Origin: Corallium rubrum
Taxonomy: Eukaryota; Cnidaria; Anthozoa; Scleralcyonacea; Coralliidae
Direction of reading: 5' to 3'
Length of the DNA stretch: 64,000 nt
NCBI GenBank assembly: GCA_964035015.1
Contig: OZ036005.1
Coordinates: 13,653,968 to 13,717,967, forward strand
The stretch's first letter is position 1, and each line of letters begins with the position of its first letter. Shown here piece by piece: positions 41,333 to 51,823 of this stretch. A model generated the notes under the pieces. That model searched no databases and was not told the origin of the DNA. It saw only the letters and a list, made by a program, of their open reading frames with translations. The translations under genes were made by a program, and so were the position numbers.

Positions 41333-44300
41333 AAAATCAAATTTTCCTTACATTCCTTACATTCCTAGAGTGCTCAATGGCCTTATTGGTCAGAGCTCAA
41401 TACTAATACATGTAATAATAGACTGGATGCGTTTATTTACAAACATTTTACTTCAAGTTTCTGGAAGTTTTCCTCCATCTTCAGAAAGTTTGTAGTGATT
41501 TAATTATTCACAAAGTGTCCCTACTGTATTAAAAATTAAAAAATAATGCTAATGTTCAATTAAAAGTGTAGAATATATGGTTCGATTGTATTAAAAATGC
41601 TAATGGTTCGATTGAAAGCGCAGAATATAATACAATAGTTTTGGTGAATCTCTGTGTTAGTTCACGTTTTAAAATTTTTGAGGAGAAATGGTGCTTTAAT
41701 TGTGTCTACACGCGGAGGCTAGTTCATTCCGTTTGTTTAAAGTTCCTAGTTCTGGTCTGTAAATAATGTAGAATTTTTCAAGGTTGCATATATAGTTGGC
41801 ATCTTTTTGAAACTATTGTATTATATTCTACATTTTTAATCGAACCATTAGCATTTTTAATCCAATCGAACCATATTCTACACTTTTTATCGAACATTAG
41901 CATTTTTAATTTTTAATACGGTAGGGACACTTTGTGAATAATTAAATCACTACAAACTTTCTGAAGATGGAGGAAAACCTGCAGAAACTTGAAGATAAAC
42001 GCATCCGGCTCAACTTTGTCCCCAGGGTCTTCTCCCAGTCACCTTGGGGAAAGCCGCAAAACTGTTAAGCGACTCAAGCAAACGCAATGCGACAACTAGC
42101 AATGCCAGGAACGAAGAAAACGTTATAGAACCGAACAAGTTTTAATTTGTTGTAAAAATAAGTTATGCTACTAAGCTACTACAAAGAAAAAATAAACAAA
42201 ATACAAAGTATGAACTGCCAAAGGTTTTTAAAACTTTTTATAATTAAATTTAATAAAAGCTAAGCGACCAATGTTGCCTGGAAGGAGCGCGCAACGTTTC
42301 TTTGAGACGATGTTCCCCGTCAACGACCTCGTTCAGAAGTGACAGAGGACGGTGGACAAGAAATATATGACAGAGTTAGACTCGTCAACGCAGTGATTGT
42401 ATTACGACATGACATAGCAACTGATCTTGTGACAAGATAGATCGCAGACATAACGACTTATTGTAATTTGGCGGTTTGCGGTATCTGAAATGGTTCGAGT
42501 CAACAAATAAGACTTCAGGTTATATGCACATTTAACAAATTCAATGTTGCCATTATTTGTGACCAAAGTTTTGTCGATACTTGGACAAAATTGTCATATT
42601 TTTTTGTCATTCTGACTTTCCAGCCGGAGCAGGAAGAAAACACCCCAACTCCGGCTCCAGCTCCGGCTGACCAAAAAACACCGGAGCTCCAGCAGATCGC
42701 GGGCCTCCAGCGCTCCGGCGCACCGCACTAATACCAGGTACGGGGAGAGTTACCTGAATATCCTGGAATAACCAAACATCCAACTGTATATGCAGTTGGA
42801 AAAAATCCAACTGTATATGCAACAGTACACAATGCAGTGACCCTCACCTGTAAGTCTATGGCTAAAAGAACTATACTAAATGCGTTTTAGGACAATCAAA
42901 ACCAACCTCCCAAGAAAGGATAGCGCCAAGTGGTTGAGTTGGGGTGGGTGGGATTGGGAGTGACGAGGTTTGTAACCAAAACCAAACCTTTCACGTGATC
43001 ACAAGTATAGTGTCAGCCCTAATTCCCCAAGGAGCTGCTCACCGGAAATCAGAACACCACAGGAAGAATGTTCGCTGTTAACTGTATTTACATGTATTAC
43101 ATAAATATATTGCCGCTTAATAATAGAGTGACGCCAACAATGGGCCTTGGGTGTGGTCAAATGCGCTTTTATTCAATTCTAAAACACTGATAACAGTAAC
43201 AAGTAGACTTTGAAAAAGACCAAGAAGTAGTTAACAAAACAGTTTTCAAAAACCGAAAAACCGAAAAAATAATAAAACAAAGGAGCAACGAAACGAATAA
43301 CAAAAATGCAACACGTTTGATGCATGTTTTCTGACGCCTGGTTATGTTATATGTTGGCTTAAAATAGTTATCAATGTGCATCTGTCGCTGCGGTTTGTCT
43401 TTGAAATTGATAGAGCTGGCTCCACAGTCTCGGCAAGCCAAATCCCTGCAGTGTTTCTCTGCACCGGACATGCAGATATTTTTATTACCGACAATGTTTT
43501 TGAATTTGATTACATGTGAACTTGAGGCATGAGGTTTCAAGTGACATGTGTTGAATGAAATACATGTACTTACTGACAGCAACTAAGTGTTCTATGGCCT
43601 CTTATTTAGCTCAAGTTTTAGTTTCGGTTCTCTTGTCCCTAAGATAAATTAAGCTGGCCGTTTAATACAGGTAAAAAACAATGCGAAATACCAATTGGGA
43701 CCGCTCGTAAGTGGCCGTGGCCGCTTAATAGAGGCTAATAGTAACTTACAGGGAATATTTTAGGGGTTTTGACAAGTGGCCGTTTAATAAAAGGTGGCCG
43801 CTTAATAGAGATTCGACTGTATATATACTTGGCAGACCACACTGCATATGTACAATATGAGCAACTGTATGAGCATTTACAACAGCAACACACATATATT
43901 ATATGACTATGAATTTACAACCTTAATCCAACTCTCCAAGCCTCAGTATAGCTCATCGGTTAGAGTTTTAAAATCGTCTTTATTAAGTTGCAGATTCAAA
44001 CTCTGTCTAGAAATCTTTTTTGAGTAATTGAACTTGATGAACATCTACCAAGTGCCTGTTACAAGTACTTATTTTTTTGCGGTCCGGTATCCATCTGATT
44101 CGCGCGCTCTGATTGGCTTAGGAGCGGTCCGTATCACACGATACGGACCCCGATACGGACCGCTGCGGATTTCAAAACAAAAACAAAAAAAAGTTTATTT
44201 TTTTACATTCTGTCATTTAAAATTGATCGACTTTCATAACTATTTCGCTTGCCACAGAAAAAATATATTCAACAGAGAGCTACGGGGATGCAAATGAGTT

Positions 44301-47300
44301 TTATTATCCAAATGGCTTTGACAACTTCGTGGGAAAACAGCGAATTTTGAAAGAACGCGAGAAAACTGTAAAACGGCAAAATTTCAGCGAGCGACATTTA
44401 TAAAGTTTTAAAATATTGCTCAACGACGTATATGAAATACAGTTTAAAACAGTAGGCAAAACATACATAAACTTGTGAACACAGTATTTTGAATCAGTAA
44501 ATGAGACTATATAGAAGTATATATAAAAAAAAACATACCACGAGAAGACAGAAAAGCTGAAACCATTTGATATACTATTGCTGTCATTCTTCTGTTTTCC
44601 AACTATACTCAATAAAACCGCTACAAGTCTTTACCCTTTAGTCAAATATTTTCCACATGCCAACCTCATCGTGTCATGTCTTTGAAAAACGTTACAAATG
44701 GTTTATTACAAGCATTTTCGTCTTCAAACTCCAACGACCCACTTTCGACTTCCATGCAGTCAGCCAGTATTGAAAGCGATTTTCCAAGCGAACAGCCAAA
44801 AACGAGCAAGCGACGAAGAAGAACGACGAAGAATCTTTATCAACTAAACTTTAAAAACACTAGGACTACATTCTGACTTCCCTTCGTAACTAGATCTTCA
44901 AGTTTTGACTGTTTTTTTATCACAAAAGAGGTTCCAAGCTTCCCAGTCAGACTGCATGTCGGCTGGCAGTTGCCTACTGTCGAGCGATAAACTTTGGACT
45001 TTTGAATATCACGTGAATGTCACCTCGATTACGCAATTCAATTATGTTAATTTACCTAATTATGTAAATTATCAATCGTACGATTAATAAAAAACATAAA
45101 TATGTTATTTACCGTTTTGGTCGGTCCATCTAGAGAAATATTTCCCTCGGTCTCGGGAAATATTTCTCTATACGGACCTCCCAGCCGGTAAATAACATAT
45201 ATTTCTTTTTCCCAAGCTAACGGAGTTCACATGGCAATGTGATTGTAAGTATAGGTAATAGCATGGTTTCGAGTGCAATTTGGAAAAAACATGCACGAGT
45301 GAGTTTTTCTCGTGAGATTTTCACGAGTGACTATCAAAATTGCACGAGTCCGAAGGACGAGTGCTATTTGAGGTCTTTGAAAAACTCATGAGCCCGTGTT
45401 TTTTGAAAATTGCACTCGAAACCATGCTATTACTTATTAATAATTATACATGACAATATTAGACAAAATGTTCTTCCAGCTACGAAGTTACATACCACCC
45501 ATTGCTCCACTTCTCGAAACTTTAATGGTTGAAAACTGCTTCATTTTGTTCACTAAATACGTCAAACGTCTTTACTCATAGCATCTAGCCTCTTCTTGTA
45601 GGAACTTTTATGACAATATTAAAGCAAAGTTCACTCTGTATTTCATCGAAATGTTCTTCGACAACTTTATGTTTTGGTCGCCATATTGGATTTTGTCGTG
45701 AATGAAAAACCATCCTTCAAAATCCGCATAGGCATTTCATTGGCTTTCCAGTAGTTTCTGGTTGTTTATTAGCCAATCAGAATGCTTAATACTCATTGAA
45801 ATTTGCACTGTATTTCATTTTTCTGCACTGTATTACATTGAAATTGCACTCCTCTCGACCAATCAGGATGCAGTAATTTTGTCATGTATATTTTTATGTA
45901 AATAACTGATAATTTTTGTTGTTTCTTTTGAATTTTTCAGATTCTGTTAAAGAACAGAGCACCCGAGACAAATAATTCTTATCAGACTTCAGATAGACTT
46001 AAATTTAATTCTTCTGTGCCTTTGCCAGAGGTATAAAATTTCAGTATCTTTTATAATATGTACCTTCTTGCACCTTCTTGCATCTTTTTGTACCTCTTCG
46101 CACCTTCTTGTACCTTCTTGCCCCTTCTTGTACCTTCTTGTACGTTCTTGCACCTTCTTGTACCTTCATGTGCCTCCTTACACCTTCTTGTACCTTCTTG
46201 CACCTCCTTGCACCTCCTTGCACCTCCTTGCGCTTTCTTGCATCTTTTTGTACCTCTTCACACCTTCTTGTACCTCCTTGCACCTTCTTGTGCCTTCTTG
46301 TACATTCTTCCACCTTCTTGTACGTCCTTGCACCTTCTTGCACCTCCTTGTACCTTCTTGTACTTTCTTGCACCTTCTTGTATCTTCATGTACCTCCTTA
46401 CACCTTCTTGTACCTTCTTGTACCTTCTTGCACCTCCTTGCACCTTCTTCCATCTTTTTGAACCTCTTCGCACCTTCTTGTACCTTCTTGTACCTTCTTG
46501 CATCTTCTTGTACCTTCTTGTACCTCCTTGCACCTTCTTGTACTTTCTTGCCCCTTCTTGTATCTTCATGTACCTCCTTGTACCTTCTTCCACCTTCTTG
46601 TACGTTCTTGCACCTTCTTGCACCTCCTTGCACCTTCTTGTACTTTCTTGCATCTTTTTGTATCTTCATGTACCTCCTTACACCTTCTTGTACCTTCTTG
46701 TACCTTCTTGTACCTTCTTGTACCTTCGTGCACCTCGTTGTACCTTCTTGTACATTCTTCCACCTTCTTGTACGTTCTTGTACCTCCTTACACCTTCTTG
46801 TACCTTCTTGCACCTTCTTGCACCTCCTTGCACCTTCTTGTACTTTCTTGCATCTTTTTGTATCTTCATGTACCTCCTTACACCTTCTTGTACCTTCTTG
46901 TACCTTCTTGTACCTTCTTGTACCTTCGTGTACCTCCTTACACCTTCTTGTACCTTCGTGCACCTCCTTGTACCTTCTTGTACATTCTTGCACCTTCTTG
47001 TACTTCCTTGCACCTTCTTGTATCTTCATGTAGCTCCTTACACCTTCTTGTACCTTCTTGCACCTCCTTGCACCTCCTTGCACCTACCTTTTTGTACCTC
47101 ATTGTATCTCCTTGCATCCTGACCATCCTTTCCTTACCATCTATTTCGCAGAGCGAGCTCGGAACTTGGACGGAAGATAACGACGCGTGGAACGAAATTT
47201 CTGATAAAGAGATAGAATGGGAAACCCAGAATGTGTTGAAAGAAAAGAGAATGGCTGAGAGGGAAAGACGGGCACTGGAGCAACAGAAGAAGAAGGAGGA

Positions 47301-47361
47301 AAGAGATGCCATAAGAGCGACGAAAAAGACAGCCGGAAATTTAGGAATTAAGATTAGCTAA
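35267..47361 (+). CDS. EBAG9: EBAG9/RCAS1 orthologue (four exons, complete)
   Basis: Exons 35267-35452, 40962-41114, 45941-46030 and 47152-47361 join in phase 0 into a predicted 212-aa protein; the human protein has 213. EBAG9 is a Golgi-associated tail protein that in mammals restrains regulated secretion. The N-terminus has a basic/hydrophobic segment (FRQLFSWLFVLINLIKRCIC, about residues 15-34) that fits the membrane anchor. The middle has APWDEW and SIKVE. The C-terminus has LGTWTEDNDAW followed by a highly charged coiled coil (RMAERERRALEQQKKKEERD) and ends IKIS, as in vertebrate EBAG9 (VKLS). The start at 35267 gives the expected length. All introns are GT-AG and carry mobile elements. 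The gene is head to head with KIF13. Confidence 0.93.
35792..36733. mobile_element. 942-bp hAT-like non-autonomous element
   Basis: Perfect 18-bp inverted ends (CCAGACTGCAAAGTTTGC) and perfect 8-bp duplication TACAGTGG (35784-35791, 36734-36741). Subterminal GCCCGCGCAA motifs recur near both ends. No transposase frame. In EBAG9 intron 1. Confidence 0.9.
36742..39045. other. EBAG9 intron 1, middle part
   Basis: Holds a G run at 37360-37380, a poly-C run at about 37853, a tandem unit at 37981-38092 (TTTTTTCCTATAGGAATTTC, three to four times) and, at about 38698-38850, an uninterrupted copy of the repeat that is split at 4495-5045. No exon recognised. Confidence 0.5.
39046..40373. mobile_element. 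1.3-kb element with repeated GTTGCGGACGTTACA termini
   Basis: Starts TTCGTTGCGGACGTTACA and ends TGTAACGTCCGCAACGAA, exact complements. The motif occurs four times in one orientation on the left (39048, 39220, 39405, 39428) and four times inverted on the right (40155-40372). Includes a LINE 3' tail at 39830-39911 and a telomere-like CCTAATCCTAACCCTAACC at about 39559. No transposase recognised. Confidence 0.7.
39830..39911 (+). repeat. Non-LTR retrotransposon 3' tail
   Basis: CTCTGGCTCGGATGTAAGGG, then CTTTAATAAATTGTATTGTA with tandem TATTG, the usual LINE 3' terminus with a short repeat tail. Confidence 0.6.
40962..41114 (+). CDS. EBAG9: EBAG9 exon 2
   Basis: 51 codons: GEDLAPWDEWGQS, ISIKVEPSTPTSEQ and DLFGDMQPVFQKPKK, parallel to W..WDED.P.SVKIE and DYFKDM.P...K in vertebrates. 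Confidence 0.95.
41224..41269 (+). ncRNA. Minimal type I hammerhead ribozyme
   Basis: All core elements are present in order. Stem I: ACTACA with TGTAGT. Conserved CTGATGA at 41230. Stem II: GGCC/GGCC closed by CGAAA. Then GAAA and a very short self-complementary stem III, ACGGTACCGT. The predicted self-cleavage is after C41263 (GTC). The tiny stem III is the mark of retroelement hammerheads (Penelope-like elements and retrozymes), which probably act as dimers. It sits in EBAG9 intron 2 in sense orientation, 110 bases after exon 2, followed by an (AT)n run. Confidence 0.9.
41270..41330. repeat. (AT)n microsatellite
   Basis: About 30 AT units directly after the hammerhead. Confidence 0.97.
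41424..42006. mobile_element. 583-bp inverted-repeat element
   Basis: Arms of about 210 bases (GGATGCGTTTATTTAC, CTTCAAGTTTCTG, CTTCAGAAAGTTTGTAGTGA, ACACTTTGTGAATAATTAAA) are inverted between 41424-41640 and 41815-42006. Inner GGTTCGATT...TAATGC units are tandem. Confidence 0.8.
42007..43626. other. EBAG9 intron 2 stretch, nothing coding recognised
   Basis: Contains a GC-rich CTCCGG/CCGGAG low-complexity patch at 42620-42725 and a 137-aa minus frame at 43169-43582 with no recognised domain. Confidence 0.35.
43627..43822. repeat. GTGGCCG-CTTAATAGAGG repeat
   Basis: GGCCGTTTAATA, GGCCGCTTAATAGAG and AAGTGGCCGTTTAATAAAAG recur five times in 190 bases. Confidence 0.65.
43944..44010 (+). repeat. 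Degenerate tRNA-like sequence
   Basis: A-box-like TATAGCTCATCGGTTAGAG and B-box-like GCAGATTCAAACTCTG at tRNA spacing, but the stems are decayed. Likely a SINE relic. Confidence 0.35.
44011..45098. other. Intron stretch with small inverted repeats
   Basis: GCGGTCCGTATC..GATACGGACCGC at 44125-44163 is a short inverted pair. Frames at 44028-44297, 44304-44612 and 44676-44876 carry no recognised domain. Confidence 0.35.
45099..45203. mobile_element. Hairpin MITE (ATGTTATTTACCG)
   Basis: ATATGTTATTTACCG and CGGTAAATAACATAT, plus GAGAAATATTTCCC/GGGAAATATTTCTC, form a near-continuous palindrome. Confidence 0.8.
45250..45432. mobile_element. Hairpin MITE (ATAGCATGGTTTCGAGTGCA)
   Basis: GTAATAGCATGGTTTCGAGT and ACTCGAAACCATGCTATTAC are exact complements, with partly paired CACGAGT blocks inside. 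An outer TACATGAC../..GTCATGTA pair (45446, 45883) suggests it sits within an older element. Confidence 0.8.
45941..46030 (+). CDS. EBAG9: EBAG9 exon 3
   Basis: 30 codons, ILLKNRAPETNNS then LKFNSSVPLPE. Excellent acceptor (TTTTTCAG) and donor GTATAA. The donor is followed within 25 bases by the decamer minisatellite. Confidence 0.93.
46058..47113. repeat. Decamer minisatellite (TACCTTCTTG)n in EBAG9 intron 3
   Basis: About 105 copies of a 10-bp unit TACCTTCTTG with C/T variants (CACCTCCTTG, TACTTTCTTG). Higher-order patterns of 100-200 bp recur. Because the unit is not a multiple of three, all frames on plus repeat every 30 bp (CTFLYLLAPS-like) and are open for hundreds of codons; minus frames (YKKVQEGARR) likewise. 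These are artefacts, not genes. Confidence 0.96.
47152..47361 (+). CDS. EBAG9: EBAG9 exon 4
   Basis: 69 codons plus stop: SELGTWTEDNDAWNEI, then EIEWETQNVLKEKRM and the coiled coil. The acceptor TTTCGCAG lies 36 bases beyond the last repeat units. Confidence 0.95.
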   Translation, partial: SELGTWTEDNDAWNEISDKEIEWETQNVLKEKRMAERERRALEQQKKKEERDAIRATKKTAGNLGIKIS

Positions 47362-47635
47362 GAACCGAAATCAATTTTAAAATTTAGAATTTAGTGTGCG
47401 GGTTGGTTTCTTGCTGTATGTTTTCTTGGAAAGCCAAGGAAATTTGAGTTCTCGCAACCATAGTCTATTGAGAGATGGTCTGCGAACTCATCAAAAGTCT
47501 TTGTTCTATCTTTTTGTTTACGTTCATGCAAACTTGTGCACGGTGAAGACAATTTGTTTTTGGTTTAATGAAGCAATCATCCAATAGCAGTGTTTAGGCT
47601 CAATCACTCATCCGTGTTATTGAACAAATTAATAT
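47362..47635. other. EBAG9 3' flank
   Basis: Presumed 3' untranslated region. No canonical AATAAA polyadenylation signal is obvious in the first 200 bases. Confidence 0.35.
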
Positions 47636-47843
47636 TTGCACCTAAGTGGAAACACCGCCGTCAAAACATGTTCAAAAGTTAACTGTTTTGAAATTGACAC
47701 CGTGTGATTGGTAAGACGTGATTGGCTGAGGGCACAAACATGTACGTATCGAAGGGAAACTTAATATGTTTGCAAGGAAAACTTTTATGTTTGACGTTGA
47801 AATAGAACATGTTTTGACGGGCGGTGTTTCCACTTACGTGCAA
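47636..47843. mobile_element. 208-bp MITE next to EBAG9
   Basis: TTGCACCTAAGTGGAAACAC and GTGTTTCCACTTACGTGCAA, extending through CGCC.GTCAAAACATGTTC, are inverted ends of about 38 bases. Confidence 0.8.
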
Positions 47844-47949
47844 ACGACTGTAAGCAAAAAACAAAAGGTTTGTGGAGATCGTACCGTCGCAACATAAAAT
47901 CACAGCTTATATTATAGGCGCTTTGAAGTTTGCCGAGTTTCTATACATT

Positions 47950-47975
47950 ACCGTAGAGTTCCTAAAGTGGCGGCC
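47950..47975 (+). repeat. Transposon left terminal inverted repeat
   Basis: Begins ACCGTAGAGTTCC. It contains one copy, inverted, of the subterminal CCG.TACTTT motif. Confidence 0.8.
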
Positions 47976-48012
47976 TCCGTTTACCTTACTTTCGGATACA
48001 CGCCCACCAGGG

Positions 48013-48256
48013 CCCGCTACTTTCGTGTAGCCGTTACTTTCGGGTAGCCTTTACTTGTGGGTAGCCGTTACTTTCGGGTAGCCGTTACTTTCGGGTACTT
48101 TCGGGTAACCGTTACTTTTTTGGAGCCGTTACTCTCAGGGAGCCGTTACTTTCGGGGAGCCGTTACTTTCGCGGGGAGCCGTTACTTTCGGGGAGCCGTT
48201 ACTTTCGGGGAGCCGTTACTTTCTGGGGGCGTTACTTTCGGGGAGCCGTTACTTTT
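48013..48256 (+). repeat. Left subterminal array (GCCGTTACTTTCGGGGA)
   Basis: About 13 units of 14-20 bases, GCCGTTACTTTCGGGGA or GGTA variants, all on plus. Confidence 0.9.
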
Positions 48257-48257
48257 T

Positions 48258-48371
48258 TAGCCTGCTGATACAGACCTCCCGCGTGGGGGTCTCGCAAACC
48301 GAATCCCCCCAGAGGAAGGTCTGCTTCTCAGGCGGCAAAATTCCGTACTGATGACGTAGCCGTGACAGAAT
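48258..48371 (+). repeat. Left 114-bp inner inverted repeat / likely helicase promoter
   Basis: Starts TAGCCTGCTGATACAGACC and ends GATGACGTAGCCGTGACAGAAT. It appears identical, inverted, to 59252-59365. It ends 75 bases before the helicase start and holds a CRE-like TGACGTAG site, so it may serve as promoter. Confidence 0.85.
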
Positions 48372-48446
48372 CTCTTCACGGCATGCGATTGGATAATCCA
48401 TATAATTAAATATAATTAATTAAAATTGTAAGTCACATTCAAAACA

Positions 48447-50387
48447 ATGGAAGACGACGTACTTGCTTCATGCCACGATCTTTCTTTGGCAGTTTTTGAG
48501 GAGTGTATACAAACTTTGTGTCCTAAGTTTAATATAAGTACTTTGACAGATCATCAGTTTAAATCGCTCTATAATTTTGTTTGTGGCAACGATGTTTTTG
48601 TCAGCTTACCAACAGGTTCTGGAAAATCGATGGTGTTTTATATGGCGCCCATTGTGTGTTCCTGGTTGGCATCAAAATATATTTCTTCTAATAATCTCTG
48701 GATTCTGGATGGAATTATAATTATCATAAGCCCGTTGACATCCCTAATGGAAGATCAAGTTACAAAGCTTCGACTCTTGGGATTTAAAGCGGCTTCTGTA
48801 AGTGGAACTCAAGACGAACGGCTGTTAACCGATGTGGAAGATGGCAAGTTCACGTACGTATTTTTATCACCCGAGTCAGCACTAGAATCAGAGCGATGGC
48901 GTTCTATGCTGACAAGTGAAACATATTCGCAGCGACTTATTGGCATTGCAGTGGACGAAGTGCATTGCGTAATTGCATGGGGTCTTTCGAATTCGAATGC
49001 TAATAAGACTGCCTTTCGACGATGGTTTAGCAGATTAAATGAAATTAGATCTCTAGTAAGAAAAGGATTGAACTTCTTAGCTTTAACAGCAACAGCCAGC
49101 AGGACAACAAGGGAGAAAATTTTCGAACTTTTAGAGCTGGACTCTCCAAAAGTTATAACAGAAAGTCCAAATAAAGAGAACATCCGCTACTCAGTTGACA
49201 AGTTGGACAGGAATGTTAAAATAATCGAAAACTTCCGCGGGCTTATCACAGAAATTAAAAGCAAAGGTAAGAATGCAACTAGATGTATAATTTATTGCCA
49301 GACGATCAAGCAGTGCTCAATTTTGTATCGGTCATTTGAATATGAACTTGGTCAGTCAATGTACTGTAGCGACGACAGAGATCCAAGAAAACGGCTGGTC
49401 GATATGATGCACTCTGGGAGCCCAGAGAGTGTAAAGGCACATGTCCTCAATCAATTTTCTAGTCCGGATTCTCATTTAAGGATCTTAATTGCAACTATTG
49501 CGTACGGTATGGGAGTGGATTGCAAAGGGGTTAATAGAATAATTCACTTTGGACCTCCCAAAACAGTCGAAGCTTACCTGCAAGAAAGTGGACGATGTGG
49601 TAGAAAAGGAGAACCAAGTGATGCAATATTGTTGTATGACAATATAACAATTAGAGCTGCTGATGATAACATGAGAGAATATATCAAAGGAAATTCTTGC
49701 CGCAGAAATATAATCCTTAAACATTTTGACAGTCCAACAACATCCTCGGTTTCTGTGAAACACCGTTGCTGTGATGTTTGTCTTACAGAATGCAAATGTA
49801 ACAATGGTTCTTGTGATGAACAATTATTCTCATTAGGTGCATATGGCCTAACTGCACTGAATAAAGATATTATCATGCTAACAACACGAACGATTACTGA
49901 AGACCAAATGACATTGTTGAATGATAAATTAGTTAAATACTGCAAGAAGCTAATGATGAAATGCTTGGTTGGAAACCAGCCACATAAAGTCAATGTTATT
50001 TCATCACCAACTGTACTATTGGAATTTGGCAGTGAACATATCAAGCAAATAATTGAAAACGCTGAATCTATTTTTAGCCTGCAAGACATATACAGGTGTG
50101 TTGACATATGGCAGAGTAAACATGCTATAGCTGTGTTGGATATATTTCAAAGCATATTTAATGATACAGAACAACCTACCATGGCAACCATGTCCAGCTC
50201 TTATGAAGATAATACTGATGAAGATGAAGTTGATGAATGGGAAGAACTGGTAAATGACTCTTCATTTATTGATCTGTTAGATCAGCCTGAATGGCAGTTA
50301 GATTCTTTCTCTTTAAACATTCAAGACATCAGTATGAACAACTCTGCATACCCATCTTTTTTAGATAATATTCTAACTAACATTTAA
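48447..50387 (+). CDS. RecQ-like superfamily II DNA helicase (transposon-encoded)
   Basis: A 646-aa single-exon frame. SF2 motifs in order: I VSLPTGSGKSMVFY (about 52-65), Ia SPLTSLMEDQ (95-104), II DEVH (170-173), III ALTATASRT (212-220), IV CIIYCQT (280-286), V ILIATIAYGMGVD (346-358), VI QESGRCGRKG (379-388). A cysteine cluster follows (HRCCDVC...CKCNNGSC, about 435-460), the place of the RecQ zinc subdomain. It departs from cellular RecQ by DEVH for DEAH and QESGRCGRKG for QE.GRAGRDG, and lacks HRDC and an obvious winged helix. The acidic tail (EDNTDEDEVDEWEE) is distinctive. It begins 75 bp inside the inner inverted repeat and converges on the DUF6589 gene. Role inferred: unwinding during transposition or repair of the excision site. 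Confidence 0.93.
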   Translation: MEDDVLASCHDLSLAVFEECIQTLCPKFNISTLTDHQFKSLYNFVCGNDVFVSLPTGSGKSMVFYMAPIVCSWLASKYISSNNLWILDGIIIIISPLTSLMEDQVTKLRLLGFKAASVSGTQDERLLTDVEDGKFTYVFLSPESALESERWRSMLTSETYSQRLIGIAVDEVHCVIAWGLSNSNANKTAFRRWFSRLNEIRSLVRKGLNFLALTATASRTTREKIFELLELDSPKVITESPNKENIRYSVDKLDRNVKIIENFRGLITEIKSKGKNATRCIIYCQTIKQCSILYRSFEYELGQSMYCSDDRDPRKRLVDMMHSGSPESVKAHVLNQFSSPDSHLRILIATIAYGMGVDCKGVNRIIHFGPPKTVEAYLQESGRCGRKGEPSDAILLYDNITIRAADDNMREYIKGNSCRRNIILKHFDSPTTSSVSVKHRCCDVCLTECKCNNGSCDEQLFSLGAYGLTALNKDIIMLTTRTITEDQMTLLNDKLVKYCKKLMMKCLVGNQPHKVNVISSPTVLLEFGSEHIKQIIENAESIFSLQDIYRCVDIWQSKHAIAVLDIFQSIFNDTEQPTMATMSSSYEDNTDEDEVDEWEELVNDSSFIDLLDQPEWQLDSFSLNIQDISMNNSAYPSFLDNILTNI

Positions 50388-51823
50388 TGCTGTTTAAATT
50401 ACCAGTATACCATTCCTACAGAGACTGGCCCCAACCTGCCCCTTCCCTCTGCAGGACAAAATCATCTAGCACTAGCCAGAATAAAATAGTCTGGTAGTAG
50501 CCAGAATAAAATAATGAAAGCTTTCTTTAATAGGCAGGAATGGATTAAGGATATACATGTATATTTTAACCCATTCCTGCTGAGGCCAGCCTCAAACAGC
50601 CCGTTCCCTCTCTAGTGTCAGCCAGACTAAAATAATAAAGATGGTCGTAGGTAGGAATGGGTTAAGTTATATAATACATATGCAATGGAAATGTACAACC
50701 TAATTGCAATATTTTCAAGTATCTTTAAGTTTTAATGACATTTATACTAGTGGGTGGGCATGGAAGAAAGTAATGTTATGGAATTGAAATATAATTTATT
50801 AATTAACCCATTAAAATCTTATGGTCTCTCTTTGACAAGTAAAATTGTATAGTGTTATACAGAGTGAAAAATAGTCTGGGGTTATACAGAGCAAATTAAT
50901 AAGAGTTGTTTTTGCTGGTTCAGTTGTTTATGGGTTAATATATTATATAGTACATGTGCACATATACATTAGATATATTAAAGGCTATGTTACATGGTGG
51001 CACAGCGCAATTTTTCATGCAACTTGTCTTGTAACACCAACACTGTTTCAACATTGCAAGACAAGTTACACAGACCATTGTACTGTGTAACATTCCTTGC
51101 AATGGACAAGATAATTGAAAGACAAGTTGCAGGAATCATTGAAAAAGTATAATTCAATTCAACATTCTATAATGATTGATGCAACTTATCTTACAATGAC
51201 TTGACTATTGCATTGCATGGTTCATGCAAATTACATAACAAGGTATGCTGATGCCATTGCAACACAAGTCGCATAAAAATTGCACTGTGTACTGTATATA
51301 ATATGGTCTTAACCCATTCACGATGGAATGTCAGACAAAGTAAAATCATCTAGTGTTAGACATAGTAAATAATTAATAAAAGAATATTTTTGGCTGGTTC
51401 AGCTGTCAATTTTTTAAAAATATTAAAACAAAATATATCCAACTGAAAACAATTGATTATTAATCCTTTACTAATCTTTTTTTTACCAAGTGTTTTACTA
51501 TGGATAATTCTATACAATTTTATTCGTCAGTACAGGCCTCCTGGGCTATTAATGGTTAATACAATTTGACATTATTATTACAAATGCTTTCAAATAACTG
51601 CTAAATATTTCATTCACTTTGTTGAAATATTTAAAGGCCCTTATCAGATAATTTCTGATGCAGTCACTGATAAATATTCGCTTAATATCAGCCACATAAA
51701 GCAAGCATTTTAATAAACTGGGCTAATTTAAATGTTAATATATTCTTAAAGCACCAGTAATATTGAGTTTGCTATTCGTGAAATGAAGTTATCTGTATTA
51801 CTATGTCAACTCATTCAACACTT
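50388..51823. other. Spacer between convergent transposon genes
   Basis: Contains two copies of a GTTCCCTCT/ATGGGTTAA-type repeat (50425-50570, 50575-50665) and, at about 50985-51300, a repeat with GCACAGCGCAATTTTT and AAAAATTGCACTGTG inverted ends and CAACTTGTCTTG motifs. No gene seen. Confidence 0.5.

Noticed and set aside
43169..43582. 137-aa minus frame with a hydrophobic segment
   Set aside because: No recognised family; intron 2 of EBAG9; not enough evidence for a gene.
44304..44612. 102-aa minus frame rich in aromatic residues
   Set aside because: AT-rich sequence, no domain, no splice-consistent neighbours.
46041..47122. 354-, 321- and 301-aa frames over the EBAG9 intron 3
   Set aside because: Period-30 translations of a 10-bp minisatellite; open on both strands for compositional reasons.
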